Shown here piece after piece: positions 43,146 to 51,468 of a DNA stretch of 64,000 nucleotides. This stretch comes from Streptomyces sp. ISL-100 (GTDB lineage: Bacteria > Actinomycetota > Actinomycetes > Streptomycetales > Streptomycetaceae): the NCBI RefSeq assembly GCF_018614615.1, contig NZ_JAGGOK010000037.1, forward strand, positions 62,001 through 126,000, read 5' to 3'. The notes under the pieces are model-generated. The model saw only the letters and a list, made by a program, of their open reading frames with translations. It was not told the origin of the DNA and did no database searches. Every line of letters begins with the position of its first letter. The first letter of the stretch is position 1. The position numbers and the translations under genes were made by a program.

Positions 43146-44801
43146 TCAGCGAACGAAGACTCCCGCCTGGCCGGCCAGATCCAGGAAGTACTGCGGCGCG
43201 ACGCCCAGCACCAGCGTCACCGCGACGCCCACCCCGATCGCCACCATCGTCAGCGGCGACGGCACGGCGACCGTCGGCCCCTCCGGCTTCGGCTCGCTGA
43301 AGAACATCAGGACGATCACCCGGATGTAGAAGAACGCGGCGATCGCCGACGAGATCACACCGACCACGACCAGCGCCCCGGCGCCACCCTCGGCCGCCGC
43401 CTTGAACACCGCGAACTTCCCCGCGAAGCCCGACGTCAGCGGAATCCCGGCGAAGGCCAGCAGGAACACCGCGAAGACCGCGGCCACCAGCGGCGAGCGC
43501 CGCCCCAGCCCCGCCCACTTCGACAGATGCGTCGCCTCGCCCCCGGCGTCGCGCACCAGCGTGACCACCGCGAAGGCGCCGATCGTCACGAAGGAGTACG
43601 CCAGGAGGTAGAAGAGGACGGACGAGATGCCGTCGGGCGTCGTCGCGATCACACCGGCCAGGATGAATCCGGCGTGCGCGATCGACGAGTACGCCAGCAG
43701 CCGCTTGATGTCGGTCTGGGTGATCGCGACGATCGCGCCGCCCAGCATCGTGACGATCGCGACGGCCCACATCACGGGACGCCAGTCCCACCGCAGGCCC
43801 GGCAGTACGACGTACAGCAGCCGCAGCATGGCGCCGAAGGCGGCCACCTTGGTCGCGGCGGCCATGAAACCGGTGACCGGCGTCGGAGCTCCCTGGTAGA
43901 CGTCCGGGGTCCACATGTGGAACGGAACCGCGCCGACCTTGAAGAGCAGGCCCATCAGGATCATCGCGCCACCGATCAGCAGCAGCGCGTCGCTGCCCAT
44001 GGTGTCGGCGAGCGCCGGGTCGATCTGCTTGACCGTGCCGTCGACGACGCTCGCGATCCTGGCGTACGAGACCGAGCCCGCGTACCCGTACATCAACGCG
44101 ATGCCGAAGAGCAGGAACGCCGACGAGAAGGCGCCGAGGAGGAAGTACTTCACCGCGGCCTCCTGCGACATCAGCCGCTTGCGGCGGGCGACGGCGCACA
44201 GCAGGTACAGCGGGAGCGAGAAGACTTCCAGCGCCACGAACAGCGTCAGCAGGTCGTTGGCCGCCGGGAAGACGAGCATCCCGCCGATCGCGAAGAGCGC
44301 GAGCGGAAAGACCTCGGTGGTGGTGAACCCGGCCTTGACCGCGGCCTTCTCACTGTCGCTGCCCGGTACGGACGCGGCCTGCGCGGCGAACGAGTCGACC
44401 CGATTGCCGTGCGCGTCCGGGTCGAGCCTGCGCTCGGCGAAGGTGAACACGGCGATCAGCGAGGCCAGCAGGATCGTGCCCTGCAGGAACAGCGCCGGGC
44501 CGTCGACCGCGATGGCGCCCTCCGCCGCGATCTGCGCCTTTGTCGTGCCGTACCCGCCGGCCGCGAGCGCCACGATCGCCGCGAAGGCGGCGGTGATGGC
44601 GACGACCGACAGGAACAGCTGTGTGTAGTACCGGGCCTTGCGCGGCACGAACGCCTCGACGAGTACGCCCAGAACCGCCGCGCCGAGGACGATGAGCGTC
44701 GGCGACAGCTGGGCGTACTCGATGTGCGGGGCCGTGAAACCGCCCTCGGCGCTCGGCGCCGCGACCGTCGTCCACAGGCTGTGGACAGCTGATGTGCTCA
44801 C
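43146..44801 (-). CDS. nuoN: NADH-quinone oxidoreductase subunit N
   Basis: The 551-residue antiporter-like membrane subunit is next to the quinone module in the pump arm. It has the TM5 Glu in VALEVFSLPLYLLC, GLLFKVGAVPFHMWTPDVYQ with the TM7 Lys, and RLLAYSSIAHAGFILAG. It is longer than the nuoN2 product because of an inserted, Ala-rich loop between the first helices. It is the last gene of the 14-gene operon; the ATG overlaps the nuoM stop (ATGA). The 127 nt towards recQ show no strong terminator. Confidence 0.95.
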   Translation of the reverse strand: MSTSAVHSLWTTVAAPSAEGGFTAPHIEYAQLSPTLIVLGAAVLGVLVEAFVPRKARYYTQLFLSVVAITAAFAAIVALAAGGYGTTKAQIAAEGAIAVDGPALFLQGTILLASLIAVFTFAERRLDPDAHGNRVDSFAAQAASVPGSDSEKAAVKAGFTTTEVFPLALFAIGGMLVFPAANDLLTLFVALEVFSLPLYLLCAVARRKRLMSQEAAVKYFLLGAFSSAFLLFGIALMYGYAGSVSYARIASVVDGTVKQIDPALADTMGSDALLLIGGAMILMGLLFKVGAVPFHMWTPDVYQGAPTPVTGFMAAATKVAAFGAMLRLLYVVLPGLRWDWRPVMWAVAIVTMLGGAIVAITQTDIKRLLAYSSIAHAGFILAGVIATTPDGISSVLFYLLAYSFVTIGAFAVVTLVRDAGGEATHLSKWAGLGRRSPLVAAVFAVFLLAFAGIPLTSGFAGKFAVFKAAAEGGAGALVVVGVISSAIAAFFYIRVIVLMFFSEPKPEGPTVAVPSPLTMVAIGVGVAVTLVLGVAPQYFLDLAGQAGVFVR

Positions 44802-46375
44802 TTGGCCGCCTCCGCCTCAATCTCGGGCTTGGGGTCCGTCTTCCGGACGTCGGACATGGTGTGCTTCACGGCCGGGTTGACGATGTCCGTAAGCGGCTTG
44901 GGAAAGACGCCGAGGAGCAGCAGCAGGGCGATCAGCGGGGTGACGACCACGAGCTCGCGGGCCTTGAGGTCGGGCATGGTCCGCACCTCGGCCTTGACCG
45001 GGCCCGTCATCGTCCGCTGGTAGAGGACGAGCGTGTAGAGCGCGGCAAGGACGATACCCACGGTCGCGATGACCCCGGCCGCCGGATACGCCGCGAACGC
45101 GCCGACCAGCACCAGGAATTCACTCACGAACGGCGCCAGCCCCGGCAGCGAGAGCGTCGCGAGGCTGCCGACCAGGAACGTCCCGGCGAGCACCGGCGCG
45201 ACCTTCTGCACTCCGCCGTAGTCGGCGATGAGCCGCGACCCGCGCCGCGAGATCAGGAAGCCGGCCACCAGCATCAGAGCGGCGGTCGAGATCCCGTGGT
45301 TGACCATGTAGAGCGTCGCGCCCGACTGCCCCTGACTCGTCATCGCGAAGATGCCGAGCACGATGAAGCCGAAGTGCGAGATCGAGGCGTACGCGATCAG
45401 CCGCTTGATGTCGCGCTGGCCGACCGCGAGCAGCGCGCCGTAGATGATGCTGACCAGCGCCAGCACGATGATGACTGGCGTTGCCCACTTGCTGGCCTCC
45501 GGGAAGAGCTGGAGACAGAAGCGCAGCATCGCGAAGGTGCCGACCTTGTCGACGACCGCGGTGATCAGCACGGCGACCGGGGCGGTCGCCTCACCCATGG
45601 CATTGGGCAGCCAGGTGTGCAGCGGCCACAGCGGCGCCTTGATGGCGAACGCGAAGAAGAAGCCGAGGAAGAGCAGCCGCTCCGTGTTGGTCGCCATCTC
45701 CAGCTCGCCGCTCGCGCGCGCCTCGGCGATCTCCGCGAGCGAGAAGCTCCCGGCGACCACGTACAGCCCGACGACGGCGGCCAGCATGATGAGCCCGCCG
45801 GCCAGGTTGTAGAGGAGGAACTTGACGGCGGCGTACGAGCGCTGGGTGGCCGCCGCGCCGTCGGTGCCCGCATGCGCCCGGTCCCCGAAGCCGCCGATGA
45901 GGAAGTACATCGGGATGAGCATGGCTTCGAAGAAGATGTAGAAGAGGAAGACGTCGGTGGCCTCGAAGGAGAGGATCACCATCGCTTCGACCATCAGGAT
46001 CAGGGCGAAGAAGCCCTGAGTCGGCCGCCAGCGGGACGACTTGGTCTCCAGGGGATCGGCGTCGTGCCAGCCCGCCAGGATGATGAAGGGAATCAGCAGC
46101 GCCGTCAGCGCGATCAGCGCGACCGCGATGCCGTCCACGCCCAGCTCGTACCTGACCCCGAAGTCCGGGATCCAGGCGTGCGATTCGTTGAGCTGGTAGC
46201 GGTCGCCGCCGGGCTCGAAGCGGACGACCACGAGGGCCGCCAGCACCAGCGTGGCCAGCGAGAAGGACAGCGCCAGCCACTTGGCGGCGGTGCGGCGCGC
46301 GGCGGGTACGGCGGCGGTCAGGACCGCACCGACCGCCGGGAGCGCCGCCGTAACCGTCAGAAGGGGAAAGGACAT
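44798..46375 (-). CDS. nuoM: NADH-quinone oxidoreductase subunit M
   Basis: The 525-residue proton-channel subunit has TM5 Glu in YIFFEAMLIPMYFLIGGFG, AFAIKAPLWPLHTWLPNAMG with the TM7 Lys, and RLIAYASISHFGFIVLGIF. The start is 5 nt past the nuoL stop and its stop overlaps nuoN. Its C-terminus is charged (TDPKPEIEAEAAK). It is the middle antiporter of the membrane arm. Confidence 0.95.
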   Translation of the reverse strand: MSFPLLTVTAALPAVGAVLTAAVPAARRTAAKWLALSFSLATLVLAALVVVRFEPGGDRYQLNESHAWIPDFGVRYELGVDGIAVALIALTALLIPFIILAGWHDADPLETKSSRWRPTQGFFALILMVEAMVILSFEATDVFLFYIFFEAMLIPMYFLIGGFGDRAHAGTDGAAATQRSYAAVKFLLYNLAGGLIMLAAVVGLYVVAGSFSLAEIAEARASGELEMATNTERLLFLGFFFAFAIKAPLWPLHTWLPNAMGEATAPVAVLITAVVDKVGTFAMLRFCLQLFPEASKWATPVIIVLALVSIIYGALLAVGQRDIKRLIAYASISHFGFIVLGIFAMTSQGQSGATLYMVNHGISTAALMLVAGFLISRRGSRLIADYGGVQKVAPVLAGTFLVGSLATLSLPGLAPFVSEFLVLVGAFAAYPAAGVIATVGIVLAALYTLVLYQRTMTGPVKAEVRTMPDLKARELVVVTPLIALLLLLGVFPKPLTDIVNPAVKHTMSDVRKTDPKPEIEAEAAK

Positions 46376-46380
46376 CGTAA

Positions 46381-48321
46381 TCAGACCGCCCTCATCAGCA
46401 GGGTCACGGCGATGAGGACCGCCGTACCGCCGAACATCGAGACCGCGTACGAGCGGGCGTAGCCGTTCTGCAGTTTCCGCAGCCGGCCGGAGAGCCCGCC
46501 GACTGTGGCCGCCGTTCCGTTGACCACCCCGTCGACCAGGGTGTGGTCGACGTACACGAGCGAGCGGGTGAGGTGCTCGCCGCCGCGGACCAGGACCACG
46601 TGGTTGAAGTCGTCCTGGAGCAGATCCCGCCGGGCGGCGCGGGTCACGAACGAGCCGCGCGGGGCGACGACCGGGACGGGCTTGCGGCCGTACTGGACGT
46701 ACGCGATCGCGACGCCGGCCAGCAGGACGGCGACCGTCAGGCCCGTGATCACCGGGACGCTGATCGGCGGGTGCGGGTGCTCGAACTGCGTCACCGGCTC
46801 CAGCCAGTTCACGAACCGGTCACCGATGCTGAAGAACCCTCCCGCGAAGACCGACCCGAAGGCGAGCACGATCATCGGGATCGTCATCGACTTCGGCGAC
46901 TCGTGCGGATGCGGCATCTCACCGGGGTGCACCTCGATGCCGGGCTCGACGCTGGGCGCCGTGTCCGGGTCGGGGGCGGGCTGCCAGCGCTTCTCGCCGA
47001 AGAACGTCAGGATCATCACGCGCGTCATGTAGTACGCCGTGATGCCCGCGCCCAGCAGGGTCACGGACCCGAGGATCCAGCCCTGCGTGCCGCCCGAGGC
47101 GAAGGCCGCCTCGATGATCTTGTCCTTGGAGAAGAAGCCGGACAGTCCCGGGAAGCCGATGATCGCGAGGTAGCCGAGCCCGAACGTCACGAACGTCACC
47201 GGCATGTACTTCCGCAGGCCGCCGTACTTCCTCATGTCGACCTCGTCGTTCATGCCGTGCATGACCGATCCGGCGCCGAGGAAGAGGCCCGCCTTGAAGA
47301 AGCCGTGCGTCACCAGGTGCATGATCGCGAAGGCGTAACCGATCGGGCCGAGGCCCGCCGCCAGGATCATGTAGCCGATCTGCGACATCGTCGAACCGGC
47401 CAGCGCCTTCTTGATGTCGTCCTTCGCGCAACCGACGATCGCACCGAAGAGGAGCGTGACCGCACCGACCACCACGACCGCCAACTGCGCGTCCGGGGCG
47501 GCGTTGAAGATCGCGCCGGAGCGGGTGATCAGGTAGACGCCGGCGGTCACCATGGTGGCGGCGTGGATGAGGGCCGAGACCGGGGTCGGGCCCTCCATCG
47601 CGTCACCGAGCCACGACTGGAGCGGCACCTGCGCCGACTTGCCGCACGCTGCCAGCAGCAGCATCAGGCCGATGGCCGTCATCTTGCCCTCGCTCGTGTC
47701 CCCGGTAGCCCCCAGCACCGGCCCGAAGGCGAAGGTCCCGAAGGTGGTGAACATCAGCATGATCGCGATGGACAGACCGATGTCACCGACACGGTTGACG
47801 ATGAAGGCCTTCTTGGCCGCCGTCGCCGCGCTGGGCTTGTGCTGCCAGAAGCCGATGAGCAGGTACGACGCCAGGCCGACGCCCTCCCACCCGAAGTACA
47901 GCAGCAGGTAGTTGTCGGCGACGACCAGCAGGAGCATCGCCGCGAGGAAGAGGTTCAGGTAGCCGAAGAAGCGGCGCCGGCGCTCGTCGTGCTCCATGTA
48001 GCCGATCGAATAGATGTGGATCAGCGTGCCCACACCGGTGATCAGCAGCACGAACGTCATCGACAACTGGTCGAGCTGGAAGGCCACATCGCCCTGGAAG
48101 CCCTCGACGGGAATCCAGCTGTACAGGTGCTGACGCATGGTCCGCGCCTCGACGTCGTACCCCAGCATCGCGCCGAACAGCACCACGCCGAGCACGAACG
48201 AGGCCCCGGCGAGCACCGTGCCGATCCAGTGGCCGACGCGGTCGAGCCGCCGCCCGCCGCACAGCAGGACCGCCGCTCCGAGCAAAGGCGCTGCGACGAG
48301 CAGCGCAATCAAGTTCTCCAC
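46381..48321 (-). CDS. nuoL: NADH-quinone oxidoreductase subunit L
   Basis: The 646-residue distal antiporter subunit has the Glu in LYFGWEGVGLASYLLIGFW, QVPLQSWLGDAMEGPTPVSA with conserved charged residues downstream (CAKDDIKKALAGSTMSQIGY), and FFSKDKIIEAAF. A His/Pro/Glu-rich hydrophilic loop (EPGIEVHPGEMPHPHESPK) precedes the last helices and the lateral helix. It pumps protons at the tip of complex I. Confidence 0.95.
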   Translation of the reverse strand: MENLIALLVAAPLLGAAVLLCGGRRLDRVGHWIGTVLAGASFVLGVVLFGAMLGYDVEARTMRQHLYSWIPVEGFQGDVAFQLDQLSMTFVLLITGVGTLIHIYSIGYMEHDERRRRFFGYLNLFLAAMLLLVVADNYLLLYFGWEGVGLASYLLIGFWQHKPSAATAAKKAFIVNRVGDIGLSIAIMLMFTTFGTFAFGPVLGATGDTSEGKMTAIGLMLLLAACGKSAQVPLQSWLGDAMEGPTPVSALIHAATMVTAGVYLITRSGAIFNAAPDAQLAVVVVGAVTLLFGAIVGCAKDDIKKALAGSTMSQIGYMILAAGLGPIGYAFAIMHLVTHGFFKAGLFLGAGSVMHGMNDEVDMRKYGGLRKYMPVTFVTFGLGYLAIIGFPGLSGFFSKDKIIEAAFASGGTQGWILGSVTLLGAGITAYYMTRVMILTFFGEKRWQPAPDPDTAPSVEPGIEVHPGEMPHPHESPKSMTIPMIVLAFGSVFAGGFFSIGDRFVNWLEPVTQFEHPHPPISVPVITGLTVAVLLAGVAIAYVQYGRKPVPVVAPRGSFVTRAARRDLLQDDFNHVVLVRGGEHLTRSLVYVDHTLVDGVVNGTAATVGGLSGRLRKLQNGYARSYAVSMFGGTAVLIAVTLLMRAV

Positions 48322-48337
48322 GATTTCTTCCGACCCC

Positions 48338-48637
48338 TTACAGCTTCATCAGGCTGGCGTCGTCGACCGAGGCCGAGTGGCGGGACCGGAACAGCGACAC
48401 GATGATCGCCAGACCCACCACGACCTCCGCGGCGGCGACGACCATCGTGAAGAACGCGATGATCTGGCCGTCGAGATTGCCGTGCATCCGGGAGAAGGTG
48501 ACGAACGCGAGGTTGCAGGCGTTGAGCATCAGCTCGACGCACATGAAGACGACGATCGCGTTCCGCCGGATCAGCACACCCGCGGCGCCGATGGTGAACA
48601 ACAGCGCCGCGAGATACAGGTAATTGACCGGGTTCAC
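48338..48637 (-). CDS. nuoK: NADH-quinone oxidoreductase subunit K
   Basis: The 99-residue, three-helix subunit has both conserved glutamates, in VVFMCVELMLNACNLAF and VVAAAEVVVGLAIIVSL. Length is standard. The ATG overlaps the nuoJ stop (ATGA); a 16-nt gap separates it from nuoL. Confidence 0.95.
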   Translation of the reverse strand: MNPVNYLYLAALLFTIGAAGVLIRRNAIVVFMCVELMLNACNLAFVTFSRMHGNLDGQIIAFFTMVVAAAEVVVGLAIIVSLFRSRHSASVDDASLMKL

Positions 48638-49467
48638 TTCGCGGCCTCCGATTCGTTCTCGTCACGGCCGGGCTCACGGCCGAGCCGTTCCTCGGAGCGC
48701 TGCTCCAGCGCCTTCAGGTCGGCAATGGCCTGGCTGGACACGTCACGGATCTGACCGCGCCCGCGCAGCGTCTTGTTAACCGTGAGCTCGGACGGCGTGC
48801 CGTCCGGCAGCAGACCCGCGATGTCCACCGCGTTGTGCCGGGCGTACACACCCGGTGCGGGCAGCGGCGGCAGGTGCTTGCCGCGTACGCGCTCCTCGGA
48901 CATCTCGCGCTGCGTCTTCGCGCGCTCGGTGCGCTCGCGGTGCGTGAGGACCATCGCGCCGACGGTCGCCGTGATGAGCAGGGCGCCGGTGAGCTCGAAG
49001 GCGAAGACGTACTTGGTGAAGATGAGCTCGGCCAGCCCCTCGACGTTGCCGCCGCTCGCGGCGTTGGCCCTGCCGAGTCCGTTGAAGGTGCTCAGCGAGG
49101 CGCTGCCGATGCCCGCGGTCAAGAGGATGCCGAAGCCGAGGCCGCAGCCCGCGGCCAGCCAGCGCTGGCCCTTGAGCGTCTCCTTCAGGGAGTCGGCGGC
49201 CGTGACACCGACCAGCATGACCACGAAGAGGAACAGCATCACGATCGCGCCGGTGTAGACGATGATCTGGACGACGCCGAGGAAGTACGCCCCGTTGGCG
49301 AGGTAGAAGACCGCCAGCACGATCATGGTCCCGGCCAGGCACAGCGCGCTGTGCACGGCCTTCTTCATCAAGACGGTGCACAGGGCGCCGATGACGGCGA
49401 CCGTACCGAGCACCCAGAACTGCACGGCCTCGCCGGTCGAAGCGGCCGAGGCGGCAAGAGCGTTCAT
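48634..49467 (-). CDS. nuoJ: NADH-quinone oxidoreductase subunit J with hydrophilic C-terminal tail
   Basis: The 277-residue subunit has five helices, including YFLGVVQIIVYTGAIVMLFL, the NuoJ signature with the pi-bulge-type helix. After the last helix (about residue 180) a charged tail of about 95 residues runs through RERTERAKTQREMSEER, LPPLPAPGVYARHNAVD and KTLRGRGQIRDVSSQAIADL. E. coli NuoJ has about 184 residues, so the tail is an addition, as I recall in other actinobacteria too. The ATG overlaps the nuoI stop. Confidence 0.94.
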   Translation of the reverse strand: MNALAASAASTGEAVQFWVLGTVAVIGALCTVLMKKAVHSALCLAGTMIVLAVFYLANGAYFLGVVQIIVYTGAIVMLFLFVVMLVGVTAADSLKETLKGQRWLAAGCGLGFGILLTAGIGSASLSTFNGLGRANAASGGNVEGLAELIFTKYVFAFELTGALLITATVGAMVLTHRERTERAKTQREMSEERVRGKHLPPLPAPGVYARHNAVDIAGLLPDGTPSELTVNKTLRGRGQIRDVSSQAIADLKALEQRSEERLGREPGRDENESEAAK

Positions 49468-50114
49468 CCCCCGATCACCTTCTCCGACGTCGGCTCGTCC
49501 TCGCCGAAGGTCGACGCGGCCTCCTGCGGCCGCTCTCCCCTGCTCAGCGCCACCTGCCGCTCCGTGCCCGGCGCGGCCTCGGTCACCAGACCCCGGTAGT
49601 AGTCCTGCTCGTCCATGCCGGGGAAGATCGAGTGCGGCGACTCGACCATGCCTTCCTCCAGCCCGGCGAGCAGCTGCTCCTTGGTGTAGATGAGCGACTC
49701 GCGGCTGCTGTCGGCCAGTTCGAACTCGTTCGTCATCGTCAGCGCGCGGGTGGGGCACGCCTCGATGCACAGGCCGCACAGAATGCAGCGGGCGTAATTG
49801 ATCTGGTAGACGCGGCCGTAACGCTCACCCGGGGAGTAACGCTCCTCCTCGGTGTTCTCGGCGCCCTCCACGTAGATCGCGTCGGCCGGACAGGCCCAGG
49901 CGCACAGCTCGCACCCGATGCACTTCTCCAGGCCGTCCGGATGGCGGTTGAGCTGGTGCCGGCCGTGGAAACGCGGCGCCGTCGTCTTCTGCTGCTCCGG
50001 GTACTGCTCGGTCAGCCGCTTCTTGAACATGGCCTTGAAGGTCACGCCGAAGCCGGCCACCGGATTCTGCCAGGGCGTCCGGGGGGCTTCCCCCGGCTTT
50101 GAGGTGTCAGGCAT
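49464..50114 (-). CDS. nuoI: NADH-quinone oxidoreductase subunit I
   Basis: The 216-residue subunit carries clusters N6a and N6b in CIGCELCAWACPADAIYV and CILCGLCIEACPTRALTM. The C-terminal 75 residues (from ESLIYTKEQLLAGLEEG) form an extension beyond the ferredoxin fold. It passes electrons from NuoG towards NuoB. ATG 50114 has GGAGGCCG upstream and overlaps the nuoH end by 8 nt. Confidence 0.95.
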   Translation of the reverse strand: MPDTSKPGEAPRTPWQNPVAGFGVTFKAMFKKRLTEQYPEQQKTTAPRFHGRHQLNRHPDGLEKCIGCELCAWACPADAIYVEGAENTEEERYSPGERYGRVYQINYARCILCGLCIEACPTRALTMTNEFELADSSRESLIYTKEQLLAGLEEGMVESPHSIFPGMDEQDYYRGLVTEAAPGTERQVALSRGERPQEAASTFGEDEPTSEKVIGG

Positions 50115-51468
50115 CGTCGGCCTCCTTCCCGTCACTCATAGTGTCCGGCCCACCACTGACAATCAGCTCGCGCTCGTGGCGCGGCCGCCTGCGGGGCACG
50201 GGTGGCAACTCCTGCCCGGGCAGCGGAGGCACCGGGAATCCGCCCGCCATCGGGTCGAACGCGGGCGGTTCCTCGCCGTCCTTCGCCGCCTTCTCCTTCT
50301 CCTTCTTGTCGCGGAAGATGTCGGCGACGAAGGACAGGAGCAGGATCGCGACGATCGCCCCGGCGACGTACAGCACGATGTTCTGGAATTCCATGTTCTC
50401 GTTGCGCATCGCGCGCACCGTGGCGACCAGCATCAGCCAGACCACCGAGACCGGGATCAGGACCTTCCAGCCCAGCTTCATCAGCTGGTCGTAGCGCACG
50501 CGTGGCAGCGTGCCGCGCAGCCAGATGAAGAAGAACAGCAGCAGCTGGACCTTGACGACGAACCAGAGCATCGGCCACCAGCCGTGGTTCGCGCCCTCCC
50601 AGAAGGCCGAGATGGGGTACGGAGCCCGCCAGCCGCCCAGGAAGAGGGTGACCGAGACCGCCGAGACGGTGACCATGTTGACGTACTCGGCCAGCATGAA
50701 CAGCGCGAACTTGATCGACGAGTACTCAGTGTTGAAGCCGCCCACGAGGTCGCCCTCGGACTCCGGCATGTCGAAGGGGGCGCGGTTCGTCTCGCCCACC
50801 ATCGTGACGACGTAGATGATGAAGGACACCGGCAGCAGGATGATGAACCAGCGGTCCTCCTGCGCCTCGACGATCGCCGAGGTCGACATCGACCCCGAGT
50901 AGAGGAACACCGAGGCGAAGGCCGCGCCCATCGCGATTTCGTACGAGATCATCTGCGCGCAGGCGCGCAGACCGCCGAGCAGCGGATACGTCGATCCGGA
51001 CGACCAGCCCGCGAGCACGATGCCGTAGATGCCGACCGAGGCGACCGCGAGGATGTAGAGCATCGCGATCGGCAGGTCGGTCAGCTGCATCGAGGTGCGC
51101 TGCCCGAAGATCGACACTTCGTTGCCGGCCGGGCCGAACGGGATCACCGCGATCGCCATGAAGGCCGGGATCGCCGCGACGACCGGAGCAAGGATGTAGA
51201 CGACCTTGTCCGCCCGTTTGACGATCACGTCCTCCTTGAGCATCAGCTTGACGCCGTCCGCGAGGGACTGGAGGAGGCCCCAGGGACCGTGCCGGTTGGG
51301 GCCGATGCGCAGCTGCATCCAGGCGACGACCTTGCGCTCCCACACGATGGAGAAGAGCACGGTGATCATCAGGAAGGCGAAGCAGAAGACGGCCTTGATG
51401 GCGACGAGCCACCACGGGTCGTGCCCGAACATGGACAGGTCCTCGGCAGCGAGGTACATCGGGTTCAC
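50107..51468 (-). CDS. nuoH: NADH-quinone oxidoreductase subunit H
   Basis: The 453-residue subunit has eight or nine helices that join the quinone cavity to the pump. Signatures include WERKVVAWMQLRIGPNRHGP, the acidic loop GETNRAPFDMPESEGDLVGG and FNTEYSSIKFALFMLAEY. About 75 extra residues follow the last helix (PPVPRRRPRHERELIVSGG and on). The GTG start overlaps the nuoG stop (GTGA). Confidence 0.95.
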   Translation of the reverse strand: MNPMYLAAEDLSMFGHDPWWLVAIKAVFCFAFLMITVLFSIVWERKVVAWMQLRIGPNRHGPWGLLQSLADGVKLMLKEDVIVKRADKVVYILAPVVAAIPAFMAIAVIPFGPAGNEVSIFGQRTSMQLTDLPIAMLYILAVASVGIYGIVLAGWSSGSTYPLLGGLRACAQMISYEIAMGAAFASVFLYSGSMSTSAIVEAQEDRWFIILLPVSFIIYVVTMVGETNRAPFDMPESEGDLVGGFNTEYSSIKFALFMLAEYVNMVTVSAVSVTLFLGGWRAPYPISAFWEGANHGWWPMLWFVVKVQLLLFFFIWLRGTLPRVRYDQLMKLGWKVLIPVSVVWLMLVATVRAMRNENMEFQNIVLYVAGAIVAILLLSFVADIFRDKKEKEKAAKDGEEPPAFDPMAGGFPVPPLPGQELPPVPRRRPRHERELIVSGGPDTMSDGKEADDA